This document shows, in pieces, positions 42,940-51,112 of a stretch of DNA of 64,000 nucleotides. Below the pieces are notes generated by a model that ran no database searches, was not told the DNA's origin, and was given only the letters and a program-made list of their open reading frames with translations. This DNA comes from Pseudoteredinibacter isoporae (GTDB lineage Bacteria; Pseudomonadota; Gammaproteobacteria; Pseudomonadales; Cellvibrionaceae), in NCBI RefSeq assembly GCF_011602085.1, contig NZ_JAAONY010000002.1:1488001-1552000 (forward strand), read 5' to 3'. Every line of letters begins with the position of its first letter. Within the stretch, counting starts at the first letter, position 1. Position numbers and translations under genes: made by a program.

Positions 42940-44138
42940 AAGGATTGCAAACTGCAGCCATTGCGGCCATATCAGTACTGGCACAGATCGCAACCGCTCC
43001 GGCTAGGGCGGTGAATTTCGATACTGAGTTAGGAAACATTCAAGTACACGGCTTTGCCACCCAAACCGTACTCTATAGCGACGAAAATAATTTCTTCGGG
43101 GATTCCCAGGATGTCAGTTTTGATTTTCGTGAGCTGGGGCTGAACGGCCTATGGCAAATTAACCCCAGATTGAAGTTCGCCGCCCAGATACTGGCACGCG
43201 ATGCCGGCGCCACTGACGATGGTGATCTGCGGGTGGACTACGCCTTTTTGGATTACAATTTCTGGCAAGGTGAAACCAACAGTGCCGGCATACGCCTTGG
43301 GCGCTTGATTAACCCTTACGGGATGTATAACGATACTCGAGACGTGGTTCATACTCGCCCGAGTATATTGTTGCCTCAGTCCATCTATTTCGATGTGAAC
43401 CGAAATCTGGCATTAAGCTCGGACGGTGGCAGCCTGTATTTCCAACAGGATCTTGGCAACAACGGTTTCAATTTTGAATTGCTGTCGGTAAAACCCCGAA
43501 CGCGAGATCCGGATCTCGAACCCGCCATTTTCTTCAGCGACAACCCCGGTCAGCTGGAAGGCGAAAAGAGCACATGGTTTGCTCGCGGAGTATACAGCTA
43601 CGATCTTGATCGAGTTCGAGCGGGTATTGCCGCCGGCTCCATTGATGTTAAGTACGAACCCGGCATGAACGATCCGATTCAGTCCGCCGGTTTTAACTTC
43701 AAACCTCTGCTGGTCTTTGGTCAATACAACTCTGAAAAATGGAGCATTACCGGTGAATTCGCCGTTCGTCGCTTGCAGGTGTATGCCTCAGTATTGCCAG
43801 CGGATATCAAAACCACTGGCCACAGCTATTTCCTGCAATACGATTATCGTCTGGCTCCGGGCTGGGAAGCATTTATCCGCTACGATGACCTGACCTGGAA
43901 CAATGATGATAAAGACGGCAAGCTGTTCTCCGCCGCCACCGGTTTACCGGCTCATTCCCGCTACGCCAAAGACTGGGCGGTTGGCTTGCGCTGGGACGTG
44001 ACGGACAAATTTATGCTGCGTGCGGAGATGCACGATGTGAAAGGCACGGGCTGGTTATCAAGCTTGGAAAACGCCAACCCTCTGGCGACCAAGGAAAACT
44101 GGAAACTGTTTGCGCTGTCGGCCTCATACCGCTTCTAA
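42936..44138 (+). CDS. Porin-like outer membrane beta-barrel protein
   Basis: This 400-residue protein has a signal peptide (MKGLQTAAIAAISVLAQIATAPARA) and a barrel of alternating strands with short turns: FATQTVLYSDENN, GLWQINPRLKFAAQILARD, AGIRLGRLINPYGMYNDTRD, SYFLQYDYRLAPGWEAFIRYDDLTWN and a final ALSASYRF with the Phe end signature for BAM. It is of the size of a 16- to 18-stranded porin. The start overlaps the stop of the binding protein by four bases. A small stem (ACCGCTT/AAGCGGT, 44128-44144) overlaps the stop codon. Confidence 0.88.
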   Translation: MKGLQTAAIAAISVLAQIATAPARAVNFDTELGNIQVHGFATQTVLYSDENNFFGDSQDVSFDFRELGLNGLWQINPRLKFAAQILARDAGATDDGDLRVDYAFLDYNFWQGETNSAGIRLGRLINPYGMYNDTRDVVHTRPSILLPQSIYFDVNRNLALSSDGGSLYFQQDLGNNGFNFELLSVKPRTRDPDLEPAIFFSDNPGQLEGEKSTWFARGVYSYDLDRVRAGIAAGSIDVKYEPGMNDPIQSAGFNFKPLLVFGQYNSEKWSITGEFAVRRLQVYASVLPADIKTTGHSYFLQYDYRLAPGWEAFIRYDDLTWNNDDKDGKLFSAATGLPAHSRYAKDWAVGLRWDVTDKFMLRAEMHDVKGTGWLSSLENANPLATKENWKLFALSASYRF

Positions 44139-44629
44139 AGCGGTTTGAGGAACCATCCCAAACACAATCGCTGGCCACTGGAAAACCGGGAATCGGTCAG
44201 GCTAAGAGCGGGAATACAATGCAGCTCGAGATGGCCGCCCCTGTCGATTAGAACCAGCGCCCTTGATTGTTGAGGCCTTCCTGCTTCAACCTGCCGCCCA
44301 AACGCCCCTGAGTAATAACTCGGTGGTGGGTAATTAACAGCTTAAGCTTGCGTCCCATACGCTTCATCGACAAACCCTCAAAAAACGTGGCTGAATATTG
44401 CTCAGCCGAATTAAAAGCCCGCGCATTATAATGTTTGGTGACTAAAAAACCAGCGCCAATTTGACATCTCATTCCTTTTATCGGCCATTTGCGGGACAAA
44501 TTTAAACCGTCCAGCGCAAGATCTGTTGATATACATCAGCACATGCTTGCCACAGCCTCTCTACAATTCACGACTCAATAGACCAGCTTGAGCTGGCATT
44601 ACCTATGATCTCTGAGCAAGTGAAATACC
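44139..44629. other. Intergenic region upstream of hemN
   Basis: This 491-base gap carries an FNR-type box (44526-44539). An 83-codon open frame on the minus strand (44248-44499) lacks a good ribosome site and recognisable domains; I do not call it as a gene. The rest is unassigned. Confidence 0.4.
44526..44539 (+). promoter_or_regulatory. FNR/Anr-type box upstream of hemN
   Basis: TTGAT-ATAC-ATCAG matches the FNR/Anr consensus TTGAT-N4-ATCAA at all but the last base. It is 90 bases upstream of the hemN ATG. Oxygen-dependent control of hemN by FNR-like regulators is established in other gammaproteobacteria. Confidence 0.75.
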
Positions 44630-46033
44630 ATGACCGATATTAGCTGGGATGAGTCGCTGATTAAGCGCCATGATTTGGCCGGACCGCGCTATACCTCTTA
44701 CCCAACGGCCCCCCAATTCCATGACGAGTTTGGCCCACAGGAACTGAAGGCCGCTATTGACCGCAGCAACGAAGCCGCACGCCCGCTGTCGTTGTATATG
44801 CACATCCCCTTTTGCGACACCATTTGCTATTACTGCGGTTGCAACAAAATCGTGACCGCCAACAAGAAACGGGCCCAACCTTATCTGGACAAACTGCATC
44901 AGGAAATCAGCCGCGTTGCCCAATGGGTGGATTCCGGACGCAAGGTGAAACAGCTGCATTGGGGTGGAGGTACGCCCACCTACATCAGCCATCAACAGAT
45001 GCGCGAGCTGATGACCCATAGCCAATCCTTGTTTGAATTCAGTGAAGATGGCGAATATTCCATTGAACTGCACCCGGGTACAACCAATCAGGAAACCATC
45101 AGCCTGTTGAAAGACATCGGCTTTAACCGATTGAGCATGGGAGTGCAGGACTTCGACCCGAAGGTACAAACGGCGGTCAATCGCTTTAACAGTGTCGAAG
45201 AAGTGCAGGCGCTGGTGGACCAGGCTCGGCAGGATGATTTCGATTCCATCAGCATGGACTTGATCTACGGTTTGCCGTTTCAGAATTGCCGCACGCTGGC
45301 AGAGACTCTGGATAAAGTCATTCAGCTCGGCCCTGATCGCCTGTCACTGTTTAACTATGCCCACTTGCCCCACTTGTTTAAAACCCAGCGGCAAATGGAC
45401 GCCGAGGCACTCCCTCCTGCGGAAGAAAAGCTGGCCATGCTGCATTTGGCCATCGACACCCTGACTCGTAGTGGCTATCAATACATTGGCATGGATCATT
45501 TCGCCAAGCCCGATGACGAGCTGTGTAAAGCCCAGTACAACGGCAGCCTGCAACGTAACTTCCAGGGATATGCCACCTATGGCGGCTGCGATATGTTTGC
45601 CTTTGGAGTGTCTTCCATCAGCGCCATCGACAATATCTTTGTACAAAACCACAAGGATATTCCCAGCTACAGTAAAGCGCTTGAACAAGAGCGGCTTCCG
45701 ATCAGCAAGGGTTTGCAGTTGAGCCAGGACGACCTTCTTCGGCAGCATATTATCAACCGCCTGATCTGCCAGTTCGAGCTGGATTTCAACACCATTGGCC
45801 AACGCTTCAGCATTGATTTCCAAAGCTACTTCGCCAAAGAGTTGCTTGCTCTACAGCCCCTGCTTGAGGATGGTCTCTTGAGCCAGTTGGATCACAACAG
45901 CTTGCAAGTGAGCCCCGCGGGCCGCCTGATCATTCGTCGAGTCTGCATGGTGTTTGATGCATACTTGCCAGCGCTGCAAGACCAAGCACTGATTGCCAGC
46001 AGCACTCAACCGCGCTATTCAAAAATCATCTAG
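44630..46033 (+). CDS. hemN: Oxygen-independent coproporphyrinogen III dehydrogenase
   Basis: This radical SAM enzyme of 467 residues makes protoporphyrinogen IX from coproporphyrinogen III without oxygen. The [4Fe-4S] motif is CDTICYYC (Cys62, 66, 69) with an extra Cys71. The family start GPRYTSYPTAPQF, the SAM-contacting WGGGTPTYI and RLSMGVQDF are all present, with the C-terminal HemN domain (GYQYIGMDHFAKPDDEL). An FNR-type box lies 90 bases upstream, so expression under low oxygen is likely. It begins the low-oxygen region with moaCDE. Confidence 0.96.
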   Translation: MTDISWDESLIKRHDLAGPRYTSYPTAPQFHDEFGPQELKAAIDRSNEAARPLSLYMHIPFCDTICYYCGCNKIVTANKKRAQPYLDKLHQEISRVAQWVDSGRKVKQLHWGGGTPTYISHQQMRELMTHSQSLFEFSEDGEYSIELHPGTTNQETISLLKDIGFNRLSMGVQDFDPKVQTAVNRFNSVEEVQALVDQARQDDFDSISMDLIYGLPFQNCRTLAETLDKVIQLGPDRLSLFNYAHLPHLFKTQRQMDAEALPPAEEKLAMLHLAIDTLTRSGYQYIGMDHFAKPDDELCKAQYNGSLQRNFQGYATYGGCDMFAFGVSSISAIDNIFVQNHKDIPSYSKALEQERLPISKGLQLSQDDLLRQHIINRLICQFELDFNTIGQRFSIDFQSYFAKELLALQPLLEDGLLSQLDHNSLQVSPAGRLIIRRVCMVFDAYLPALQDQALIASSTQPRYSKII

Positions 46034-46086
46034 AGCCATTCAAAGCCCGGAAAATGGCGCCCGCATAGGCATTTTTGAACATGGAC

Positions 46087-46124
46087 TCACCGGGCAGACT
46101 ATTGAATAATGTCTGCCCGAGTGA
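46087..46124 (+). promoter_or_regulatory. Long stem-loop in the moaC leader
   Basis: TCAC (46087-46090), CGGGCAGAC (46091-46099) and TATT pair with AATA, GTCTGCCCG (46111-46119) and GTGA (46121-46124), interrupted by one AT bulge and one A bulge. The stem ends 17 bases before the moaC ATG. There is no U run, so it is more likely a leader control element than a terminator. It does not look like the known Moco riboswitch, which is longer and multi-stemmed. Confidence 0.55.
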
Positions 46125-46140
46125 TTCCACGAGAAAACGA

Positions 46141-46644
46141 ATGTCTACCTTCAGCCACCTGAATGATCAGGGCGAAGCCCATATGGTGGATGTTGGCGAT
46201 AAAGCCGACAGCCAGCGCGAAGCTCGCGCCTATGCCAGAGTTCAATGCACCGCCGCCATACTGAAAGCCTTGCAAGACCAAAGCCTTGCTAAAGGTGATG
46301 TTCTCGCGACCATGCGCATTGCCGGTATCCAGGCCGCCAAAAAATGTTCAGACATGATTCCACTATGCCACCCTTTAATGCTGAACAAAGTCGGTATCGA
46401 CATTGAATTGGATGAACCAAACAACTGCGTGCATATATACAGTCTGTGCAAGGTCAGTGGCAAAACCGGCGTTGAAATGGAAGCACTCAGTGCCGCTTCG
46501 GTTGCAGCCTTAACGCTCTACGATATGTGCAAGGCACTTGATAAAGGCATGGTAATTGAAGAAGTTAAACTGCTGGAAAAACTGGGTGGTAAATCCGGTC
46601 ACTGGAAAAGTGAACAGCTGACAGAAAGCGAGCACACATCATGA
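46141..46644 (+). CDS. moaC: Cyclic pyranopterin monophosphate synthase MoaC
   Basis: This 167-residue enzyme makes cyclic pyranopterin monophosphate in molybdenum cofactor synthesis, with the MoaA product as substrate. Signatures are [47 protein letters not shown] and [33 protein letters not shown] 46141 begins the family-conserved sequence; the open frame extends to 46075 over the leader hairpin. Its stop overlaps the moaD start (ATGA). moaA is not in the window. Confidence 0.96.
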   Translation: MSTFSHLNDQGEAHMVDVGDKADSQREARAYARVQCTAAILKALQDQSLAKGDVLATMRIAGIQAAKKCSDMIPLCHPLMLNKVGIDIELDEPNNCVHIYSLCKVSGKTGVEMEALSAASVAALTLYDMCKALDKGMVIEEVKLLEKLGGKSGHWKSEQLTESEHTS

Positions 46645-46889
46645 TTACCCTTTTGTATTTTGCCCGCTATCGCGAAGCCTTGGGCCAGGAAAAAGAACAA
46701 CTGGAACTGGATTCACCCTGCAGCCTGCAAGACCTGCTCAATACTCTGCGTGATCGAGGCGAGCCTTGGGCAAGCACATTGAATGACAGCAAATTACTGA
46801 TGGCCATCAATCAAACCATTGCCCCTCCCAATCAACTGATCAATGACGGCGATGAAGTGGCACTTTTCCCGCCGGTAACCGGGGGTTGA
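46641..46889 (+). CDS. moaD: Molybdopterin synthase small subunit MoaD
   Basis: This ubiquitin-fold sulfur carrier of 82 residues ends in the essential Gly-Gly (FPPVTGG), which is thiocarboxylated and passes sulfur to MoaE. It begins [14 protein letters not shown]. It overlaps the moaC stop by four bases. Confidence 0.95.
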   Translation: MITLLYFARYREALGQEKEQLELDSPCSLQDLLNTLRDRGEPWASTLNDSKLLMAINQTIAPPNQLINDGDEVALFPPVTGG

Positions 46890-46891
46890 TA

Positions 46892-47368
46892 ATGACCGGA
46901 AGATTGCAACTCAGTGTTCAAGCTCAAGACTTCGACATTGAAGAAGAGTACCGCTACCTGCGAAACAACAACAGCGAAAGCGGAGCAGTGGTTACCTTTC
47001 TCGGACAGGTAAGGGATTTCAATCTGGGTGAGGATGTGAGTGAACTGGAGCTTGAACACTACCCCGGCATGACCGAATCCGTGTTACAAAAACTCCTGGA
47101 AGAAGCGGACAAACGCTGGGTAATCAATCGGGCAAAAATAATTCACCGCGTCGGTGCCTTAGGCGCCAGCGACAAAATCGTATGGGTTGCGGTAGCTTCT
47201 GCCCACCGGGGTGATGCATTCAAAGCCTGTGAATTTCTGATCGACGCCTTGAAAACCCAGGCGCCGTTTTGGAAAAAAGAACGCAGCTCACAAGGAGAAC
47301 GCTGGCTGGACGCACGTGATAGTGATCAGGATAAAGCCCGGCAATGGATGGCAAACGACGATAGTTAA
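46892..47368 (+). CDS. moaE: Molybdopterin synthase catalytic subunit MoaE
   Basis: This 158-residue catalytic subunit inserts two sulfurs into the pyranopterin. Signatures are GAVVTFLGQVRDFN, LELEHYPGMTE, IIHRVGALGASDKIVWVAVASAHRGDAFKACEFLIDALKTQAPFWKKE. The C-terminal Lys residues that line the active site are present. ATG 46892 is three bases after the moaD stop. It overlaps the convergent hemerythrin gene by four bases. Confidence 0.95.
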   Translation: MTGRLQLSVQAQDFDIEEEYRYLRNNNSESGAVVTFLGQVRDFNLGEDVSELELEHYPGMTESVLQKLLEEADKRWVINRAKIIHRVGALGASDKIVWVAVASAHRGDAFKACEFLIDALKTQAPFWKKERSSQGERWLDARDSDQDKARQWMANDDS

Positions 47369-47943
47369 TGGCTACCGATGCGTAACAGATCTTCTTCACC
47401 CGCTACGATATTGCCATAAAGCGTTTCATAGTCTTCCCGCCTCTGCTGTCCGAATAGAGGGTCATCAATCGCGGGAAGCTTTTCAGCAATCCAATCCCAG
47501 TCGCTGTTATTCAGATGTTGTTCCATTAGCGGGTACACCCATTTGTTTTCTTTCTCGACGTGGTCCGCTTGATTATGGATGTACAACTCAGCTTGAGTGC
47601 GCAGGTTTTTCATTGGAACCACACAGCCTTGGGCAATGCTTCGAAGAATCTGCTCCAACTCCAGAGTCTGCTTTTCCATGCGGCCATGATCGCAGATGAT
47701 TTCCCTCAGCAGATCACTTTCAGGCACTCTCTTCAACAATAAGAGAGAAAACACCTGGTCCTCAATCGGATGATGCCAATACTCTGGATAGGTCTTGATG
47801 TACTCAACGATGTCGAGCAGGAGATCCAACCGCTCAGGGCTGATACCTTCGTCACCCAGAGGATTCACAATGGTACGCATACAACGCAGAAGCCGTTGAA
47901 TATGTCGATGGTCCGAACACAACTGCCGATAAACGGGATGCAT
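47365..47943 (-). CDS. Hemerythrin-domain protein
   Basis: This 192-residue four-helix-bundle protein has His and Glu residues in hemerythrin spacing: CSDHRHIQRLLRCM (H13, H15), YPEYWHHPIEDQVF (H-H-x-x-E), ICDHGRMEKQTLE (H-x-x-x-E), and NQADHVEKENKWVYPLMEQHL. A di-iron site for oxygen or nitric oxide binding is therefore likely. It is not YtfE, which has an additional N-terminal Cys-rich part. A perfect FNR-type box (48159-48172), 216 bases upstream of its start, with a -10-like TAATAA at 48139-48134, may drive it. It lies in the low-oxygen region with hemN and moaCDE. Confidence 0.85.
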   Translation of the reverse strand: MHPVYRQLCSDHRHIQRLLRCMRTIVNPLGDEGISPERLDLLLDIVEYIKTYPEYWHHPIEDQVFSLLLLKRVPESDLLREIICDHGRMEKQTLELEQILRSIAQGCVVPMKNLRTQAELYIHNQADHVEKENKWVYPLMEQHLNNSDWDWIAEKLPAIDDPLFGQQRREDYETLYGNIVAGEEDLLRIGSH

Positions 47944-48158
47944 GGCTAATCCTCCAGGCTGTTCAAGTTTTTCCGTCGGTGACCGATGCTATATACAACA
48001 GGCTTTGACTATCGCCGAAAGCATCAGGGGCGGGATGAAGGAGACTGGGGGCCTTTATCAGCACGTCCACGGGCTTGTTTCAGCTCCCTGTAAAGCCAGA
48101 CCGCCATCCCTGACCGACTCGATGAAAGCCAGATTATTACTAAATGTGCAAACAGGCG

Positions 48159-48172
48159 TTGATGTGTATCAA
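48159..48172 (-). promoter_or_regulatory. Perfect FNR/Anr box, probably for the hemerythrin gene
   Basis: TTGAT-GTGT-ATCAA is a perfect match to the FNR/Anr consensus. Its centre is about 30 bases from a -10-like TAATAA at 48139-48134 on the minus strand, the spacing of an FNR-activated class II promoter reading toward the hemerythrin gene. On the plus strand the same spacing reaches GCTACG, a poor -10, very close to ATG 48205. Confidence 0.8.
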
Positions 48173-48204
48173 CGCTCTGCCAGCCGAAGATCAAGGCTAC
48201 GCCA

Positions 48205-48501
48205 ATGAACGACGAAAACCTGAAGCAGCTCAAGAACTACTGGTTTGCACTCAAAGCAGCCCTGTATCAGCACTATACGGCTTCTCAGCGACAGATTTTC
48301 AAGCAGTTCCGCCTGGGTAGTGGTTTGTTCTTCTTGGGAATGGTGTCGATCTACGGCTGCTATCAGCTACTGGAAGCATCGCTGGGACGGGAAGTCGGTA
48401 TCCTGATCAGCCTGATGATTGTACTCAGCGGCTTCATGATTGCCATGCTGGCCCAGATCCGCCTCCTGATAGGACGCATCCTGCACTTTATCTACCACTG
48501 A
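48205..48501 (+). CDS. Small two-helix membrane protein of unknown function
   Basis: This 98-residue protein has a charged N-terminal helix (about 1-36) and two transmembrane helices (about 38-56 and 62-84). No domain is recognised. The ribosome site is modest (AAGG eight bases from ATG 48205). It is divergent from the hemerythrin gene and ends 34 bases before convergent rsmJ. If the nearby FNR box also acts on this strand, the mRNA would start almost at the ATG. Confidence 0.6.
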   Translation: MNDENLKQLKNYWFALKAALYQHYTASQRQIFKQFRLGSGLFFLGMVSIYGCYQLLEASLGREVGILISLMIVLSGFMIAMLAQIRLLIGRILHFIYH

Positions 48502-48534
48502 GCATGACCTGTTGGCACTGCCTGAGAACGGCCT

Positions 48535-49404
48535 CTAACACTTCTCCAGAGCGCGATTAATATACAGATCATAGCGGCTGCTTTTACCCATTATCTGGTG
48601 ATCCGGCTCACAGTCCGCCAAAAAGGGGGCAACTTTCGGGCGTTTTACAACAACTCTGGCCAAAGCCAGCTCCCGTGCGGGTGCGAGTAACTCATCGGCA
48701 TCCAAATCGCTGCCGACAATGTGATGAAAACTCTGCATTTCCTTTTTGACCTGAGCTGACTTTTTGCGCACCGGAAACATAGGGTCCAAATACACCACAT
48801 GGGGGCGGAGCACTTCATGTGGGCCGAACACTTCGTCGGGCGAGCCCTCATCAGAGGTTAGTGAACGGAGTAAGAATTCTCGTGCGTCGCACGTCAATAA
48901 ACGCATACGCGCAATGACTTCAGCAAGCTCAGGATTCGATTCACCTCCCTGATGGGCTCGAAACAGACCATCGCGCAGTAAACCTTGCACGATTTCAGAA
49001 CGCTCCAGCATCGTCACCTCACACCCCAAGCTTGCCAGCACAAAGCTGTCCTGTCCCAGACCAGCAGTGGCATCCAAAACTCTTGGGCGCAACGCACCTT
49101 TCAGACCCACAGCTTTAGCAATCATTTGCCCGGTACCGCCGCCGTAAATTCGACGGTGATTGGCCTTGCCATGACAAAAATCCACGAGAATGCTAACGCC
49201 ATTGCTCAAATCCAAAAGCTGCAGGCCCTCGCTTTCGAGCAAAAACGCAAAGCCTCGCTCAGGATCCTCACTGAGCCGCTGCTTAAAAAACTGCATTCGG
49301 GTTTTATTTTTTTCACGAAAAAGATCACAACGCTCCAACAAAGGAATATCAAATTCCCGCGAAAAAGCTGTCGCTTTTTCTACGAGACCTGAATCAAATA
49401 CCAT
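48535..49404 (-). CDS. rsmJ: 16S rRNA (guanine-1516-N2)-methyltransferase RsmJ
   Basis: This 289-residue rRNA methyltransferase has VDFCHGKANHRRIYGGGTGQMIAKAVGLKG, the SAM motif VLDATAGLGQDSFVLASLGCEVTMLER and the catalytic VVYLDPMFPVRKKSAQVKKEMQSFHHIVGSDLDADELLAPA. It has an additional loop before VVYLDP containing an imperfect internal repeat (VFGPHEVLRPH). The start is set at ATG 49404, where a family-like N-terminus begins and AAGGG is just upstream; an in-frame ATG at 49464 is possible. It is divergent from the PstS-OmpA gene and its Pho box. Confidence 0.9.
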   Translation of the reverse strand: MVFDSGLVEKATAFSREFDIPLLERCDLFREKNKTRMQFFKQRLSEDPERGFAFLLESEGLQLLDLSNGVSILVDFCHGKANHRRIYGGGTGQMIAKAVGLKGALRPRVLDATAGLGQDSFVLASLGCEVTMLERSEIVQGLLRDGLFRAHQGGESNPELAEVIARMRLLTCDAREFLLRSLTSDEGSPDEVFGPHEVLRPHVVYLDPMFPVRKKSAQVKKEMQSFHHIVGSDLDADELLAPARELALARVVVKRPKVAPFLADCEPDHQIMGKSSRYDLYINRALEKC

Positions 49405-49501
49405 GATCCCTTGAAGGTTTTTTTGGGGTGATGCACAAAGCTTGTGCAAATTTTCCTGTGACATAGTTCGTAATTTGTCCAATCTTCCAAACTGCAGCAT
49501 T

Positions 49502-49530
49502 CGTTCATCTAACTTTCATAAAACTGTCAT
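49502..49530 (+). promoter_or_regulatory. Three-repeat Pho box (PhoB site)
   Basis: CGTTCAT (49502-49508), CTTTCAT (49513-49519) and CTGTCAT (49524-49530) are 7-base repeats, each separated by a 4-base AT-rich spacer (CTAA, AAAA). This 11-base period and the CTGTCAT unit match the PhoB consensus. A -10-like TAAGTT (49541-49546) starts 11 bases past the last repeat, the usual spacing at PhoB-activated promoters. It is 122 bases upstream of the PstS-OmpA ATG. Confidence 0.85.
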
Positions 49531-49652
49531 TTTTGATGCTTAAGTTAGCAGCTGCCACAAAAAGTAATGAGTTTAAAGTGGAATGCACCAATGCTTTAGC
49601 ATGGACTATTTCACTGAAAGCCTCCATACACTTCCAGATGTAGATACACACT

Positions 49653-51047
49653 ATGAATGCTTTACGCGCACTGTTTTTCAGTTTTTGCTTTATTGTTTCG
49701 TGCAGTTTCAGCCCGACGCTCTTGGCGAATGATCAGTGGGCAGCCATCGGCACGGGGCAACCCCTGTTCACTATGAAAGGCTCCAACACCATCGGTGCCG
49801 CCTTAGGGCCCAATCTGGCAAAGCTCTATTTGGAACACAATGGCGTAGAAAACGTACGTATTCTACCGAGTCGGGTTGAAAATGAATATAAAATCGCTGG
49901 AGAACTCGATGGCCAGGAGGTTTTTATCGATATCGCCGCACACGGTTCCAGCACAGGCTTTCGAGCCCTGCACAGTGACAGCGCCGACATTGCCATGTCC
50001 TCGCGTCCAATTAAAGGGAAAGAAGTCAAAAAGCTGATCGAGCTGGGCGACATGCTGGACCTGAAAGCCGAACATGTTATCGCCATCGACGGTATCGCCG
50101 TATTGGTGAATCCGGATAACCCCGTCGAAAAACTGAGTGTTCAACAAATCGCCAAGGTGTTCTCCGGCGAAATCAATGACTGGAGCCAGCTCAGCACTCA
50201 ATACAGCGGCCCGATTAATATTTACGCGCGCGACAATAATTCAGGCACCTGGGATACCTTTAAAAACCTGGTACTCGGGAAAAAGATCCCGCTTTCGGAA
50301 TCCGCCAAGCGCTTTGAATCCAACGATCTGCTGTCCGATACCGTGAGTAGTGACCCCAAAGGCATTGGCTTTGTCGGCCTGGCCTCGGTACGGCAAGCAA
50401 AACCCCTGTCTGTCTCGGACGATAACACGACAGCCCTGCAACCTTTGCACATGACCGTCGCGACCGAAGATTACCCCCTGGCCCGCCGCCTGCATCTGTA
50501 TACAGCGCCCTCCAGCAATCGAGAACCGGTTAAGGATTTTCTGGCGTTTGTTCACGGTCGCTCAGGGCAGGAAGTGGTGGAACAAGTTGGCTTTATCTCC
50601 CAAAACCCTGTTGCGGTACAAAGCCAGGAAAATCGTGAAGGCCCGAACGAATATCTGGAAATGACACGCAATGGCAAGCGACTGAGCTTGAACTTCCGCT
50701 TCAAACCCAGCAGCGCCTCTCTGGATAACAAAGCTCGCCAGGACATTGTTCGACTGAGCCAATTTTTACAGCTCGAAGAAAATCGCAATATGCGTTTGCT
50801 CTTGATCGGTTTCGGTGATGAAAAGCAAAGCCAGAGCCGTTCGCATATTTTGTCCAAGCTGCGAGCGTCTGCGGTCAAGTCCGCGCTGCGTCACGAAGGC
50901 ATCAGTACCCTGCCGGTTGCAGGCTTCGGGGCGTATAAACCCGTCGCCACCAACAGCGGCTCAAAACGCATTAAAAACCGCCGCGTTGAAGTCTGGTTGA
51001 TTCCCGAGGGAACAGACAGCATCGAGTTGAGCCTGGCGCAACGCTAA
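49653..51047 (+). CDS. PstS-like phosphate-binding domain fused to an OmpA-like peptidoglycan-binding domain
   Basis: This 464-residue exported protein has a signal peptide (to about residue 25, SPTLLANDQ). A type 2 periplasmic-binding domain of the phosphate family (about 35-310) follows, with MKGSNTIGAALGPNLAKLYLEHNG, SADIAMSSRPIKGKEVKKLIELG and IAVLVNPDNPVEKLSVQQIAKVFSGEINDW plus RDNNSGTWDTFKNLVLG. The C-terminal OmpA-like domain (about 335-455) has LSLNFRFKPSSASLDNKARQDIVRLSQFL and GFGAYKPVATNSGSKRIKNRRVEVWL, where the Asn-Arg-Arg-Val pattern marks peptidoglycan binding. A three-repeat Pho box precedes it, so induction by phosphate starvation is likely. It probably tethers phosphate binding to the cell wall. 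No pst permease genes are near. Confidence 0.9.
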   Translation: MNALRALFFSFCFIVSCSFSPTLLANDQWAAIGTGQPLFTMKGSNTIGAALGPNLAKLYLEHNGVENVRILPSRVENEYKIAGELDGQEVFIDIAAHGSSTGFRALHSDSADIAMSSRPIKGKEVKKLIELGDMLDLKAEHVIAIDGIAVLVNPDNPVEKLSVQQIAKVFSGEINDWSQLSTQYSGPINIYARDNNSGTWDTFKNLVLGKKIPLSESAKRFESNDLLSDTVSSDPKGIGFVGLASVRQAKPLSVSDDNTTALQPLHMTVATEDYPLARRLHLYTAPSSNREPVKDFLAFVHGRSGQEVVEQVGFISQNPVAVQSQENREGPNEYLEMTRNGKRLSLNFRFKPSSASLDNKARQDIVRLSQFLQLEENRNMRLLLIGFGDEKQSQSRSHILSKLRASAVKSALRHEGISTLPVAGFGAYKPVATNSGSKRIKNRRVEVWLIPEGTDSIELSLAQR

Positions 51048-51086
51048 ACGATGCACAATGCGAGGGGAACGAGGAAATTATATGGA

Positions 51087-51112
51087 CAAAGGCCTAATCA
51101 AACAGGCCTTTG
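51087..51112. terminator. Stem-loop between convergent PstS-OmpA and HDOD/cNMP genes
   Basis: CAAAGGCCT (51087-51095) and AGGCCTTTG (51104-51112) pair over nine bases around an 8-base loop. On the minus strand it overlaps the HDOD stop codon. The plus strand has a weak T run (AATTTTTTG) 10 bases further. Confidence 0.6.

Noticed and set aside
44248-44499. 83-codon minus-strand frame before hemN
   Set aside because: No good ribosome site, no family likeness and no terminator or promoter that fits; left unassigned.
48024-48107. 27-codon frame upstream of the hemerythrin gene (minus strand)
   Set aside because: It has an ATG and would lie in the leader of the FNR-driven transcript, but no sign of conservation is visible and its ribosome site is weak.
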